A stretch of DNA of 64,000 nt from Erysipelatoclostridium sp. An173 (lineage in GTDB: Bacteria; Bacillota_I; Bacilli_A; Erysipelotrichales; Coprobacillaceae), in NCBI RefSeq assembly GCF_002160495.1, contig NZ_NFKR01000012.1:1-64000 (forward strand), written 5' to 3'. Position numbers and translations under genes: made by a program. Shown here piece by piece: positions 56,123-64,000 of this stretch; the stretch's first letter is position 1; each line of letters begins with the position of its first letter. Under the pieces are notes generated by a model that had not been told where the DNA came from, ran no database searches, and saw nothing but the letters and a program-made list of their open reading frames with translations.

Positions 56123-56482
56123 AGTTAATTCTCACTTTCCCATTTGACAAATTCAAATTTATCAATCAAAGATTGTTTAAAAGTACTGCATGATTAATTG
56201 TCATGTACATTATAAACTATGTAGATTTTGTATACAACAAAATCTACAAGACTTGAAAAAATACAGAAATTCGCAAGCTAATCTGAACTTGTGATAATTT
56301 TAGTTATGAAGAGGACTAATTTCACTTTTTTTCTATAATGTAAAATATTTAAATTAGCAACAAAAACTAAATATAATAAATATGTTAAATTTTATAGATT
56401 AAATTAGTGTTGACATTTGATCTTGATGTAATATAATGTACATGTACAACATGTACATTCATGTACAAGGGGAGGTGAAGTA
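56123..56482. other. Divergent regulatory region
   Basis: 360 bases. Holds a perfect inverted repeat GTAGATTTTG (56221-56230) / CAAAATCTAC (56238-56247) about 100 bases upstream of the hydrolase start, a half site CATGTACAT near 56200, and the GntR promoter-operator at 56410-56466. No gene seen. Confidence 0.55.
56410..56466 (+). promoter_or_regulatory. GntR operon promoter and ATGTACAT-type operators
   Basis: TTGACA (56410-56415), 16-bp spacer, TATAAT (56432-56437). It is followed by TGTACATGTACA, ACATGTACAT and CATGTACA, three overlapping copies of a TGTACA-centred palindrome between the -10 and the ribosome site. TGTACA-type palindromes are classic GntR half-site layouts, and another copy (CATGTACAT) lies near 56200 beside the divergent hydrolase gene. 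Confidence 0.75.
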
Positions 56483-56860
56483 ATGCAAATATTAATCAGT
56501 AATAATACAACCACGCCTATTTATGAACAAATTATTACACAAATAAAAAGTGCTATTATGAGTGGAGAATTAAAATGCGGTGACTCACTTCCCTCTATGA
56601 GAGCTCTAGCAAAAGAGTTACATATTAGTGTGATCACAACTCAAAAGGCATATGAGGAGTTACAAAGAAGTGGATTTATTGAAAGTGCTGCCGGTAGAGG
56701 TACATTTGTTTCGTCTCCTAATAAAGAGCTTATTTTAGAAGAACAGATGAGATTAGCTGAAGAAAAACTTCAAGAAGCTGCAAATATAGGACGTTCCAAT
56801 GGAATACCGTTAGATAAGTTATGTGAATTATTGACAATGTTTTATGAAGACGATGAGTAG
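56483..56860 (+). CDS. GntR-family regulator, YtrA type
   Basis: 125 residues, only a winged helix (TTPIYEQIITQIKSAIMSGE, LPSMRALAKELHISVITTQK, FIESAAGRGTFV) and a short tail, the size of the YtrA subfamily that controls ABC transporters. GGGGAGGTG precedes ATG 56483. An ABC ATPase and permease follow in the same operon, and palindromic operators overlie the promoter, so autorepression is likely. Confidence 0.93.
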   Translation: MQILISNNTTTPIYEQIITQIKSAIMSGELKCGDSLPSMRALAKELHISVITTQKAYEELQRSGFIESAAGRGTFVSSPNKELILEEQMRLAEEKLQEAANIGRSNGIPLDKLCELLTMFYEDDE

Positions 56861-56873
56861 AAAGGGTATTGTT

Positions 56874-57731
56874 ATGAATGCGTTAGAAATAAAAAATATT
56901 TCAAAAACATATAAGAATTTTAAATTAGATGATATATCATTTGTTTTACCATGTGGTCATATTATGGGATTGATTGGAGAAAATGGTGCAGGAAAATCAA
57001 CGATCATCAATTGTATTTTAGATATCATTGAAAAGGATTCAGGAAGCATATCTGTTTTAGGGCAAAAAAATGACAAAAACAATGTATCACTAAAAGAAAA
57101 TATAGGAGTAGTATTAGATGCTAGTGATGTTTATGATAATTATACTGTAAAGCAAGTTGAAAACATTATGAAGGATGTTTACAAGCAATGGAATCATGAA
57201 GTCTATGATTATTATATTCAAAAGTTTGCACTACCGTTAAATAAAATGATCAAGGATTTCAGTAGAGGAATGAAAATGAAGATGGCTATTACCATTGCTT
57301 TATCTCACCAACCTAAACTACTTATATTAGATGAAGCAACGAGTGGTTTAGATCCAATTATGAGAGATGAAATTTTAGATGTCTTTATGGAGTTCGTGCA
57401 AGATGAGAATCATGCAATTTTATTATCATCACATATATCTAGTGATTTAGAAAAAATTGCAGATTACATTACATTTATTCATGAAGGTAAACTTATTCTA
57501 TCTACCTCTAAAGATGAGCTTATTTACGAATATGGTCTAATGAAATGTCGTAATGATGAATTTGATAAGATTGAAAAGGAAGATATTATACGTTATCGTA
57601 TAAAAACTTATGAAGTAGAAATTTTGGTTAAAGACCGAGAAAAAATGGCAAAGAAATATCCAAACTGTATAGTTGATCCAACAAAACTGGATGATATTAT
57701 GATGCTGTATGTGAAAGGAGAACAAATATGA
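56874..57731 (+). CDS. ABC transporter ATPase
   Basis: 285 residues from ATG 56874 (AAAGGG upstream; in-frame ATGs at 56844 and 56853 lie inside the gntR end). Walker A GLIGENGAGKST, signature region FSRGMKMKM, Walker B LLILDEATSGLD with catalytic Glu, switch His in LLSSHISSDL. C-terminal 80 residues are a YtrB/BcrA-like extension. It ends with ATGA overlapping the permease start. Probably exports a peptide antibiotic or similar envelope-active compound, as YtrA-type operons often do. Confidence 0.92.
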   Translation: MNALEIKNISKTYKNFKLDDISFVLPCGHIMGLIGENGAGKSTIINCILDIIEKDSGSISVLGQKNDKNNVSLKENIGVVLDASDVYDNYTVKQVENIMKDVYKQWNHEVYDYYIQKFALPLNKMIKDFSRGMKMKMAITIALSHQPKLLILDEATSGLDPIMRDEILDVFMEFVQDENHAILLSSHISSDLEKIADYITFIHEGKLILSTSKDELIYEYGLMKCRNDEFDKIEKEDIIRYRIKTYEVEILVKDREKMAKKYPNCIVDPTKLDDIMMLYVKGEQI

Positions 57732-58369
57732 TTGGACTTATAAAAAAAGACTTATATTATTTGATGACAAGTTGGAAAGTTATAGTTTTATCAATTGTTA
57801 TTATTGCTTGGTTTGCTACTACTAAAAATATTGGTGCTATTATAATTACAGTTTTACCAACATTTTTTGGGTTAAGTATTCTGGGGTGTATTCAGCAAGA
57901 TGCTCAAAAGAAATGGTATGAATATTATAAGATACTTCCTATAGTTCCTAATCAAATTGTTGCTTCTAGATATTTAGCTTATTTATGTTTTGTAGGTATT
58001 GGTTTTATATTTGCAGCTATATATGGATATGGAGTTCAAATTAGTTTAGGAATTGAAAGCTTAGGTAAAAACTTTACGATGATGCAAGCTTTTCAGCTTG
58101 GAGGTACACTTGCGTTAGGTTTTGCTTCGTTTTTTATTCCTGCAACTTATTATAATAAAGGAGAAAAAATGGAAGTATCAATGATCATAAGTAGTTTTTT
58201 CTCTTTTGGAGCGATATATCTGGCATCGAAACTACTCAAATTTATAGGAGTTAATTTAATGGATTATTCGCATATAATTATTCAAATACTTTTTGTTGCA
58301 TCGATTATAGCATTTATAATTTCATGGCTTATTTCTAATTTCATATATAATAAGAAAAGATATAACTAA
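57728..58369 (+). CDS. ABC-2-type permease
   Basis: 213 residues with six membrane segments (about 16-33, 36-53, 79-98, 117-137, 147-165, 175-205). The only partner of the upstream ATPase; the gene starts within its stop. The LISLGIE-type loop and YNKGEKMEVSMIISSF region are typical of small YtrC/ABC2_membrane_5-like permeases. No third subunit follows. Confidence 0.85.
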   Translation: MIGLIKKDLYYLMTSWKVIVLSIVIIAWFATTKNIGAIIITVLPTFFGLSILGCIQQDAQKKWYEYYKILPIVPNQIVASRYLAYLCFVGIGFIFAAIYGYGVQISLGIESLGKNFTMMQAFQLGGTLALGFASFFIPATYYNKGEKMEVSMIISSFFSFGAIYLASKLLKFIGVNLMDYSHIIIQILFVASIIAFIISWLISNFIYNKKRYN

Positions 58370-58629
58370 TAATTATAAAATTATGCGATAAATTGAACAA
58401 TGCAGAACTTAAGATTGATAGAAATAGATTTTTTATGAGCTAGATGATAATCTTTTCTGTTATGATTGAGCAAGTGATTTACTAAGAAGTTTAATGGTCT
58501 TTCAATTTTGCTAAGAAAAGAAGTGACTTTAAAATGACCTTATTATATATTGAAATATATATTTTATAATAAATTTGTAAACTAAGAGAAGTAAAATATT
58601 GAAAGGAATAGAAAATAATGTTAATATTT

Positions 58630-58654
58630 CCATATCCCCCTATGGGGGATATGG
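58630..58654 (+). promoter_or_regulatory. CsoR-type operator
   Basis: Perfect 25-bp palindrome: CCATATCCCCC, centre TAT, GGGGGATATGG. The C5...G5 tracts flanked by AT match operators of the CsoR/RcnR family. It lies 15 bases before the regulator's start and abuts its ribosome site AAGGAG, and is strikingly GC-rich for this DNA. Confidence 0.85.
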
Positions 58655-58668
58655 AAGGAGTAGATACA

Positions 58669-58941
58669 ATGCAATATGAACATGACGAACAATCTAAAAA
58701 AGCGGTTGTAAATCGACTTTCAAGAGCAATTGGACATTTGGAATCAGTCAAACAAATGGTAATTGATGATGAAGATTGTTCAAAGGTCCTTGTACAACTT
58801 TCTGCTGTACAATCTGCCTTGAAAAATACAAGTAAAGTTATTTTAAAAGATCATATTGACCATTGTATTATAGAAGCTGTAAAAGAGAATGATGATGAAA
58901 CAATTGAAGAACTAAAAAAAGCGATAGATAAAATGATTTGA
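58669..58941 (+). CDS. CsoR-family metal-sensing repressor
   Basis: 90 residues from ATG 58669, with GGAAGGAG at 58653-58660; an upstream in-frame ATG (58618) would read through the operator. Four-helix DUF156 fold: VVNRLSRAIGHLESVKQMV, then EDCSKVLVQLSAVQSALKNT and KDHIDHCIIEA. The Cys...HxxxC set of copper-sensing CsoR is preserved. It sits with a MATE pump and not with a copper ATPase, so the sensed ligand is uncertain. Confidence 0.9.
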   Translation: MQYEHDEQSKKAVVNRLSRAIGHLESVKQMVIDDEDCSKVLVQLSAVQSALKNTSKVILKDHIDHCIIEAVKENDDETIEELKKAIDKMI

Positions 58942-58955
58942 TCGGAGATTTATTA

Positions 58956-60278
58956 ATGAAACGTATAAGAAAAACAGAAATAATTACTATTTTATCTCTA
59001 GCATTTCCGATCATCATAGAAAATATTTTACAAACGCTTTTAGGAACAACGGATACATATTTTGCTGGAAAACTGACAGACAATGCGATTGCCGGTATCA
59101 GTGTGACAAATATTATAATGAATATATTTATCTCATTTTTTACAGCGATTAGTATTGGTACGACTGCTGTTGTTTCAAGAAACTATGGAAAAAAGGATTA
59201 TTCAAAAACAAATCATGCAATCGTCCAGTCTATTATTGTTGGAACAGCACTCGGGTTAATTGTAGGTGTAATCTGTCTGATTTTTCATAATCCAATTTTA
59301 CATCTTTCGGGTGCTGATGAAACAGTAATGGAGTACGCAATTCCATATTACTTGGTAGTTGCTGTTCCATCTGTATTTCTTTGTCTGCAACAGGTTTTAT
59401 CGAGTTGTTTAAGAGCCATAAAAGATACAAAGACACCTATGTATGCAACAGGCTTCGCAAATATATTGAATATCATCTTAGATATGCTTTTTATTCAGAT
59501 TGGACTAGGTGTTGTAGGTCTTGCATTGGCAACAACAATTTCAAGAGTTGTTGGTATGTTTATATTACTTTATAAACTACAACATCATGATAGTGAAATT
59601 AAATTTAGTAAATCTGATTTCAAGGCAGATAAAGAAATTATACACTCATTGTTAACTGTTGGAATTCCTGCTGGAACAGAAAAGGTAATTATGCGTATCG
59701 GGCAATTAGTATATAATGGTATGATCATATCTATAGGAGTCAATTCCTATGTTGCCCATAATATTGCAGGCACGATTGAAAGTTATTCTTATATTCCTGC
59801 TATGGGATTTGGATTGGCAATTTCAACTTTAGTGGGAATATCTTTAGGTAAAAATGATTATAAACAAGCTGTTCATGATACATGGATAGGATATGGCCTT
59901 TCCTGTGTTTGTATGATGATCATAGGCATGATATTTTATGTTTTTGCTATGCCACTGGCTTCTTTATTTACTTCTACAAAAGAAGTACAGGTGCTTGTTG
60001 CTGATGTTTTAAGAATCATTGCATTTTTTCAACCTTTTTCTGCTTTAGTCCAAGTAATCACTAATGCACTACAGGGAGCTGGTGATACCAGATTTCCAAT
60101 GTATTCTACTTTTTTAGGTATTTGGGGAATACGTCTAGGAATAGGTTATATTCTTGCTATTCCTTTCGGACTAGGACTTAAAGGTGTATGGTATGCCTAT
60201 GCACTGGATTTAACAATCAGAGGTATTCTTTTATTGATAAGATTTTGTAGAGGAAAATGGAAAACTATAACATTATAA
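58956..60278 (+). CDS. MATE-family efflux transporter under CsoR control
   Basis: 440 residues from ATG 58956, with CGGAG at 58943-58947. Twelve membrane segments; typical stretches TTDTYFAGKLTDNAIAG, GTTAVVSRNYGKKDY, VPSVFLCLQQVLSSCLRAIK and ITNALQGAGDTRFPMYSTF. It starts 14 bp after the CsoR stop, so both genes share the palindromic operator. Only distantly like the MATE protein at 12075, and codon choice is slightly more GC-rich, fitting acquisition with the island. Confidence 0.9.
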   Translation: MKRIRKTEIITILSLAFPIIIENILQTLLGTTDTYFAGKLTDNAIAGISVTNIIMNIFISFFTAISIGTTAVVSRNYGKKDYSKTNHAIVQSIIVGTALGLIVGVICLIFHNPILHLSGADETVMEYAIPYYLVVAVPSVFLCLQQVLSSCLRAIKDTKTPMYATGFANILNIILDMLFIQIGLGVVGLALATTISRVVGMFILLYKLQHHDSEIKFSKSDFKADKEIIHSLLTVGIPAGTEKVIMRIGQLVYNGMIISIGVNSYVAHNIAGTIESYSYIPAMGFGLAISTLVGISLGKNDYKQAVHDTWIGYGLSCVCMMIIGMIFYVFAMPLASLFTSTKEVQVLVADVLRIIAFFQPFSALVQVITNALQGAGDTRFPMYSTFLGIWGIRLGIGYILAIPFGLGLKGVWYAYALDLTIRGILLLIRFCRGKWKTITL

Positions 60279-60494
60279 GTGGAAGTATCGCCATATTCTT
60301 TCATAGTAAGATAATTTAATAAGCTTATATTAGTTTGATTAAATTGTTATTGATACAAAACTATTGAAAATATGATACGTTTTTGATACACTTATTTTGT
60401 CAAAAGTGTAAGAAATGAAGAAAATTGAACTATTTTTGTGTTAATTAAATATATTATTGACTGATATATCGGTTAATAAAGAATTTGAGATGTA

Positions 60495-60507
60495 GAGTTC
60501 GAATAAA
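60495..60507 (+). repeat. guaA 3'-end attachment-like repeat, copy 2
   Basis: GAGTTCGAATAAA, identical to the end of guaA including its stop codon. The bases upstream do not match guaA. Confidence 0.6.
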
Positions 60508-60549
60508 TATATTGTATCCGGTGGTTTGCAGGTAGCATATAAAATAATC

Positions 60550-60587
60550 AAATCTCTTTCCTGAAATAAAGGTAAAGAGATTTTTTT
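60550..60587 (+). terminator. Terminator, possibly the original one of guaA
   Basis: AAATCTCTTT and AAAGAGATTT arms, with CC/GG extending the stem, followed by seven T. No gene lies directly upstream of it now; it follows the guaA-end repeat by 43 bases. Confidence 0.7.
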
Positions 60588-60720
60588 AATGAAAGTAGGG
60601 AAACTTACTTCTTTTAATTTGATCATTTTAACTTTGGCTAGAGCAAAGTCTAGCTACGTAAAAGTTAATGCTTGTTTTGTTTGAAAATGATATAATACCT
60701 AACAGGATGGTGAAAATAAA

Positions 60721-62607
60721 ATGAATACTAAAAATGATGATCAATTGATGGAGGCATTAGAACTATATTTAAAAGACAATACATATAATTATGCTGTAAT
60801 GATTGATGGTCCTTGGGGATGTGGAAAATCATATTTTTTAGAAAAGAAATTTATTCCTAAATTAAAAGAGGATAAGCGAAAATATGTTTATATTTCTTTC
60901 TATGGAATGAACTCACTAACTGAACTAAATAAACAAATTTATCTGCAAAATTATCTTGGAAACGATGAAGTTGAATTAAAATCAAAGTTATTTGGGTTCG
61001 GTAGTTCACTAGTTTTTGATCTTATGGAATTAAAAGGGGTAGATACAGAGAAAATTAATACAGTAAAAGATTTAGTTAAAAGTAAGATTCCTATTCAAAA
61101 AAATACAGTATTAATATTCGACGATTTAGAGAGAGCTTTAATTAGTGCTAATGAATTGTTAGGATTTATAAATGGATTTGTAGAGCATCAACATTTAAAA
61201 ACTATAGTAATTTGCAATGAACAAGAGTTGGAAGATTCACAGGATAACATAGAATTAAAATATTTAATTGCTGCAAAAGATACTATCTCTTTTACAAAAG
61301 CAATTTCTGATGATGATTTATTTAATGGGTTCGGGCGTTATCCAAAATCAGGAACTGAAAAAAAAGATGCATCAAAAGAAATAATAAGTATTGATGAACT
61401 AAAGAATAGAGTAAATAAACTTTTTGATGAAAAAACTGGATATAAAAAGATTAAAGAAAAAGTTATTGGTAACACCTTTTATTACTCTTGTGATTTAGAA
61501 TCTGCTTGTGAGTCTATACTTGATTCTTTAAATACAAATGAAGATTCCAATAATAAGGAAATTGAAGATTTTGTTAACCTAATGAAAACTCATCTTCCAA
61601 AATTTTGTGACATACTAATGCAATCTCAACACACTAATTTAAGAACCTTTCAATTTTATCTTAGTAAGATGATTCAGTTTTACTATGTTCTTAAAGAAAT
61701 TAATAATTCGCATGCGGATGCTATTTTTGAAGAAAATATACAATTTGCACTGCAAGAATCAATTAGATATAAATCGGATATACAAAATTTAAATAGTCTA
61801 GATTTTATTCAATTAGATATTGCGGATTACATAGCAGGGAGAACTTCGATTAGTTTAGATTTCGTAAATGACTTAATAAAAAAATATGAACTTTTAAAAT
61901 CAGAAGATATGATTTCTCAAAATTTAACTATTATTTATAATTGGTGTGATTACAATACCAAAAAAATAAGTAAAGCATTTGATAATTTAAAAAGTAATTA
62001 TTTTCAAATAGATCACATTCATTATAGAAGATTATTATCCACGCTAGCTATGATTGAACATTTAGGAATAATCGATGTTGTTCGTATAGATGATTTTTTA
62101 GAATCAATTAATTGTGTATTACATAGCCAAGAGAATGCTAAGAATATACTATATGAATTAAAATATACTGTTTTAGAATTACAAATCGAAAAAGAAATAT
62201 ATCAAAGATATATTAATAAATTAAGTCATCCTAATAACATCGAAGTTGTAAATCCATTACAAATGTGGGTGAATGATCAATTTTCTTGTACATCTGTTCA
62301 GAATAGTTTGTCAGTCTATGATTATGTTTATCTAAATGATGAAATAACAAATAAGATTATTCAAAAAATTCAAGAAATTAATGACGGTTTATCAATTTGG
62401 AAATTATATAGTATTTTTGATTATCTTTTTATTGAAAATCATAATGTATGGAATAATAGTATTAATGTAGAGAAAAACCTACAATCTATTGACCATCTTA
62501 TAAAGCAGGTGAATCAATATATTAACAATAATCAAACCATTGATAAAGTTATCTGGTATTCGCTAAACAAGCTTGTTATACGTTTGGAGAATATCAAAAA
62601 AAATTAA
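60721..62607 (+). CDS. KAP-family P-loop NTPase
   Basis: 628 residues. Walker A VMIDGPWGCGKSYFLEK near residues 26-42 and Walker B NTVLIFDDLERALIS near 124-138, with arginine and sensor-like FVEHQHLKTIVICNEQ, are typical of KAP/P-loop NTPase-fold proteins. The rest is a long helical region without a recognised effector or clear membrane helix (LMKTHLPKFCDILMQ, LLSTLAMIEHLGIIDVVRID). KAP NTPases are common in defence islands and phage-exclusion genes. RBS AGGATGGTG before ATG 60721; own promoter. The effector function is unknown. Confidence 0.8.
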   Translation: MNTKNDDQLMEALELYLKDNTYNYAVMIDGPWGCGKSYFLEKKFIPKLKEDKRKYVYISFYGMNSLTELNKQIYLQNYLGNDEVELKSKLFGFGSSLVFDLMELKGVDTEKINTVKDLVKSKIPIQKNTVLIFDDLERALISANELLGFINGFVEHQHLKTIVICNEQELEDSQDNIELKYLIAAKDTISFTKAISDDDLFNGFGRYPKSGTEKKDASKEIISIDELKNRVNKLFDEKTGYKKIKEKVIGNTFYYSCDLESACESILDSLNTNEDSNNKEIEDFVNLMKTHLPKFCDILMQSQHTNLRTFQFYLSKMIQFYYVLKEINNSHADAIFEENIQFALQESIRYKSDIQNLNSLDFIQLDIADYIAGRTSISLDFVNDLIKKYELLKSEDMISQNLTIIYNWCDYNTKKISKAFDNLKSNYFQIDHIHYRRLLSTLAMIEHLGIIDVVRIDDFLESINCVLHSQENAKNILYELKYTVLELQIEKEIYQRYINKLSHPNNIEVVNPLQMWVNDQFSCTSVQNSLSVYDYVYLNDEITNKIIQKIQEINDGLSIWKLYSIFDYLFIENHNVWNNSINVEKNLQSIDHLIKQVNQYINNNQTIDKVIWYSLNKLVIRLENIKKN

Positions 62608-62761
62608 CTAAATAAAAAAATTCTTAAATAAATTATTTCCTTCTTTCTCATAGTGCGATGTGTGTATCGACTATGTAAGCAGCAACTAAATTGATATTTA
62701 ATTTAAAAAAATTAGGACTTATTTGAAATCAGATAATGTCTATATAGAAGGAAAGGTGAAG

Positions 62762-62926
62762 ATGATGGATTATTTGTTATTCAATTGATAGTTAGATGTA
62801 TTCATGTATCATACGCAGGATGAATATTCAGTAATCTATTTGGCATGGGATATCATAGAAAATAAATTTGCCGATTTTCGGTATAAGGGAAAACTAGGTT
62901 TATTTTCCTTAAAATATACCGTATAG
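62762..62926 (+). pseudogene. Broken small gene of about 54 codons
   Basis: ATGATG at 62762 after AAGGAAAGGTG reads MMDYLLFN, then TGA and TAG side by side, then continues in the same frame LDVFMYHTQDEYSVIYLAWD to TAG at 62926. A good ribosome site followed by a double stop suggests a decayed gene. No family recognised. Confidence 0.4.
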
Positions 62927-63109
62927 ATTAACTTTAATCAGGTGTTTTCAAAATCGTGATTATTGTTATAAAATCATTTGGATAATTTAGGTGAAAATTG
63001 TGTGAAAACAGGGCCTTTTCTGACGAAAATCAGCGATAATATAGGCATAAAATTCATCAAAAAAAGACATTTTTGTGTGTAAAATGTCTCTGTAGAAAAA
63101 TACTTGGGC

Positions 63110-63121
63110 GAGTTCGAGTAG
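63110..63121 (+). repeat. guaA 3'-end-like repeat, copy 3 (variant)
   Basis: GAGTTCGAGTAG still encodes Glu-Phe-Glu-stop, as in guaA, but uses GAG and TAG; with the preceding C, nine bases (CGAGTTCGA) match the guaA end exactly. Consistent with a 3' end from another strain's guaA. Confidence 0.4.
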
Positions 63122-63221
63122 TACAAAATTATATTATTTATTTTATATAGCAGGTAGTCCATGGGGGTGCCTGTTGTATAAATTTTACAATTTATGTAGA
63201 TATTTGACAGGGGGTGTTGTT

Positions 63222-64000
63222 ATGAAACGGTTAAAATTAAGCTTTTTTTTGACTAAATATAGAATCATTATTATTGTAGTATTAGTAATAATATTAGTTG
63301 GTGTTGTTACATTTGGGGTATTGCAAATAGATAGCGATAAAATTATGGGGAATTCAACTTTATTTGGGGTAATAGGAACATTACTAGGGGCCTTAATTGG
63401 TGGTGTTTTTTCGTTGATGGGTTCAGTTTGGGTTAATTCAAAGCAACAGCGAGCAGTACAGAATGTGAAAAGGAAAAACGTTATTTATAGCCCATTATAC
63501 GATGAATTGGTAGATATTCAAGATCATATTCTTAAAAAAAATCCATATCCTAACTATATATTTTTTAAAAAAGAAATACAGACTATTTTACCTCATCCAA
63601 AATTTACAGCATGGAGACGAATAAAATCAGATACTCGTTATTTAGAAGTTCCCGATGTTTTGGTTAAACAAATGGAACAATTAGAAGAATCTATACATTA
63701 CTATCAGGAAGTTCGTCAGAAGGCAAATGATGAAATACAAAACATTTTAAATAGTGTTTTAAAAGATAATAATTTAAATACTTGCAGTCTTATTAATGTT
63801 GGAAGCATTATATCTGGAGATATATTGAACCAAAATGAAATTGATATTTATCATAAAACAATGGAAATAGGGAATGAAAAAACTATAGATGAATTTACAA
63901 GAGAAAAAATAAACAAAGAAATATATTATAGATGTAACAATGCGCAGGCTATCATAGAGGTTAGAAAAAAATATAAAGAGTGGCTTAACATCCAAAGGCA
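63222..64000 (+). CDS. Membrane-anchored protein of unknown function, 3' end outside window
   Basis: ATG 63222, after CAGGGGGTG, opens a frame that stays open for 259 codons to the window edge. Two N-terminal membrane helices (IIIIVVLVIILVGVVTFGVL, and GVIGTLLGALIGGVFSLMG) are followed by a soluble helical domain (NVIYSPLYDELVDIQDHI, EVPDVLVKQMEQLEESIHYY). The second helix pair with Trp-Val and KQQR recurs in many small anchored proteins near defence genes; no specific family recognised. Confidence 0.65.
   Translation, partial: MKRLKLSFFLTKYRIIIIVVLVIILVGVVTFGVLQIDSDKIMGNSTLFGVIGTLLGALIGGVFSLMGSVWVNSKQQRAVQNVKRKNVIYSPLYDELVDIQDHILKKNPYPNYIFFKKEIQTILPHPKFTAWRRIKSDTRYLEVPDVLVKQMEQLEESIHYYQEVRQKANDEIQNILNSVLKDNNLNTCSLINVGSIISGDILNQNEIDIYHKTMEIGNEKTIDEFTREKINKEIYYRCNNAQAIIEVRKKYKEWLNIQR

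Larger units (their letters stand above)
54309..60507. mobile_element. Candidate genomic island A at guaA
   Basis: Segment between two exact copies of the guaA 3' 13-mer. It holds accessory genes (metallo-hydrolase pair, GntR-ABC operon, CsoR-MATE operon) and its own terminator next to guaA. Just beyond the right copy a strong terminator at 60550-60587 may be the former guaA terminator. No integrase or conjugation gene is visible, so it would be a passive or worn island. Confidence 0.45.
60279..60720. other. Intergenic junction region with guaA-like repeat
   Basis: 442 bases between island block A and the KAP gene. It contains the second guaA 13-mer (60495-60507), the terminator at 60550-60587, and an extended -10 promoter TGATATAAT at 60688-60696 for the KAP gene. 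No coding stretch with a ribosome site. Confidence 0.5.
60508..63121. mobile_element. Candidate genomic island B
   Basis: Block between guaA-end copies 2 and 3. Apart from the KAP NTPase gene it holds a broken 54-codon frame and little else. Copy 3 is a variant, so this boundary is weaker than that of block A. Confidence 0.3.
62608..63221. other. Gene-poor region with a broken small gene and a guaA-like repeat
   Basis: 614 bases. Includes the broken frame at 62762-62926, a possible hairpin AGACATTTT / AAAATGTCT near 63065-63088, and the third guaA-end-like repeat at 63110-63121. Otherwise no coding stretch. Confidence 0.5.

Noticed and set aside
58531-58542. AAAATGACCTTA, also at 54361-54372, as another att pair
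   Set aside because: Only 12 AT-rich bases, and the left copy is part of a terminator arm. The guaA-end repeat explains the boundaries better.
1-64000. Alternative genetic code with TGA as Trp throughout
   Set aside because: TGA ends several intact genes here (20992, 55400, 57731, 58941), and Trp is coded by TGG elsewhere, so the standard bacterial code applies.

Overview
The window is a single AT-rich (visibly about 30% G+C) chromosomal segment of a low-GC Gram-positive bacterium. Gene content, strong AGGAGG ribosome binding sites, frequent ATGA/TAATG couplings, an archaeal-type prolyl-tRNA synthetase and many hairpin-plus-U terminators suggest a gut Firmicute of the Erysipelotrichia type (Thomasclavelia/Coprobacillus-like). 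The genus is inferred, not proven. TGA is used as a normal stop at several genes. No rRNA, tRNA or CRISPR array was seen.

Layout. 1-5.8 kb: aromatic amino acid operon (DAHP synthase fragment cut by the window edge, aroB, aroA, aroC, pheA, aroK). 5.9-10.5 kb: acetyltransferase plus the SbcCD nuclease. 10.5-21.5 kb: housekeeping and small genes (proS, a MATE pump, a TIM-barrel protein, a cyclophilin lipoprotein, a Panacea-type toxin-antitoxin candidate, pyridoxamine kinase, a TatD-linked radical SAM protein, a tyrosine phosphatase, TspO, exonuclease III, a 32-residue membrane peptide, and a CoA-binding protein interrupted by TGA at a Trp position). 21.6-26.8 kb: oligoendopeptidase F, then a PLD-nuclease/helicase diverging from an orphan Vsr endonuclease, then rpsD with a structured leader.

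A decayed 5.2-kb integrated element (27.69-32.96 kb) sits in the rpsD terminator. It is bounded by an exact 19-bp direct repeat and holds a dead tyrosine integrase, broken HNH and terminase genes and, between two copies of a 60-70 bp repeat, a still-intact cargo pair of unknown function plus a G-tract-frameshifted membrane gene. After it come a GH2 glycosidase, pyrFE, proBA, a MarR-controlled heterodimeric ABC exporter with the operator inside the promoter spacer, rarA, a DUF368 flippase, a CinA-like protein with an unfamiliar C-terminus, an Mrr-type restriction enzyme, a flavodiiron-flavin reductase-rubredoxin fusion with a LysR regulator, purA and guaA.

The right end looks like a genomic-island hotspot at the 3' end of guaA. 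The last 13 bp of guaA recur at 60.495 kb, and a variant still encoding Glu-Phe-Glu-stop recurs at 63.110 kb. These divide the region into blocks: one with a metallo-hydrolase pair, a GntR-ABC operon with its own operator and a CsoR-controlled MATE pump; one with a KAP P-loop NTPase; and the start of a third with a membrane-anchored protein that runs off the window. No integrase is visible in these blocks, so the island reading rests on the repeats and on gene content.
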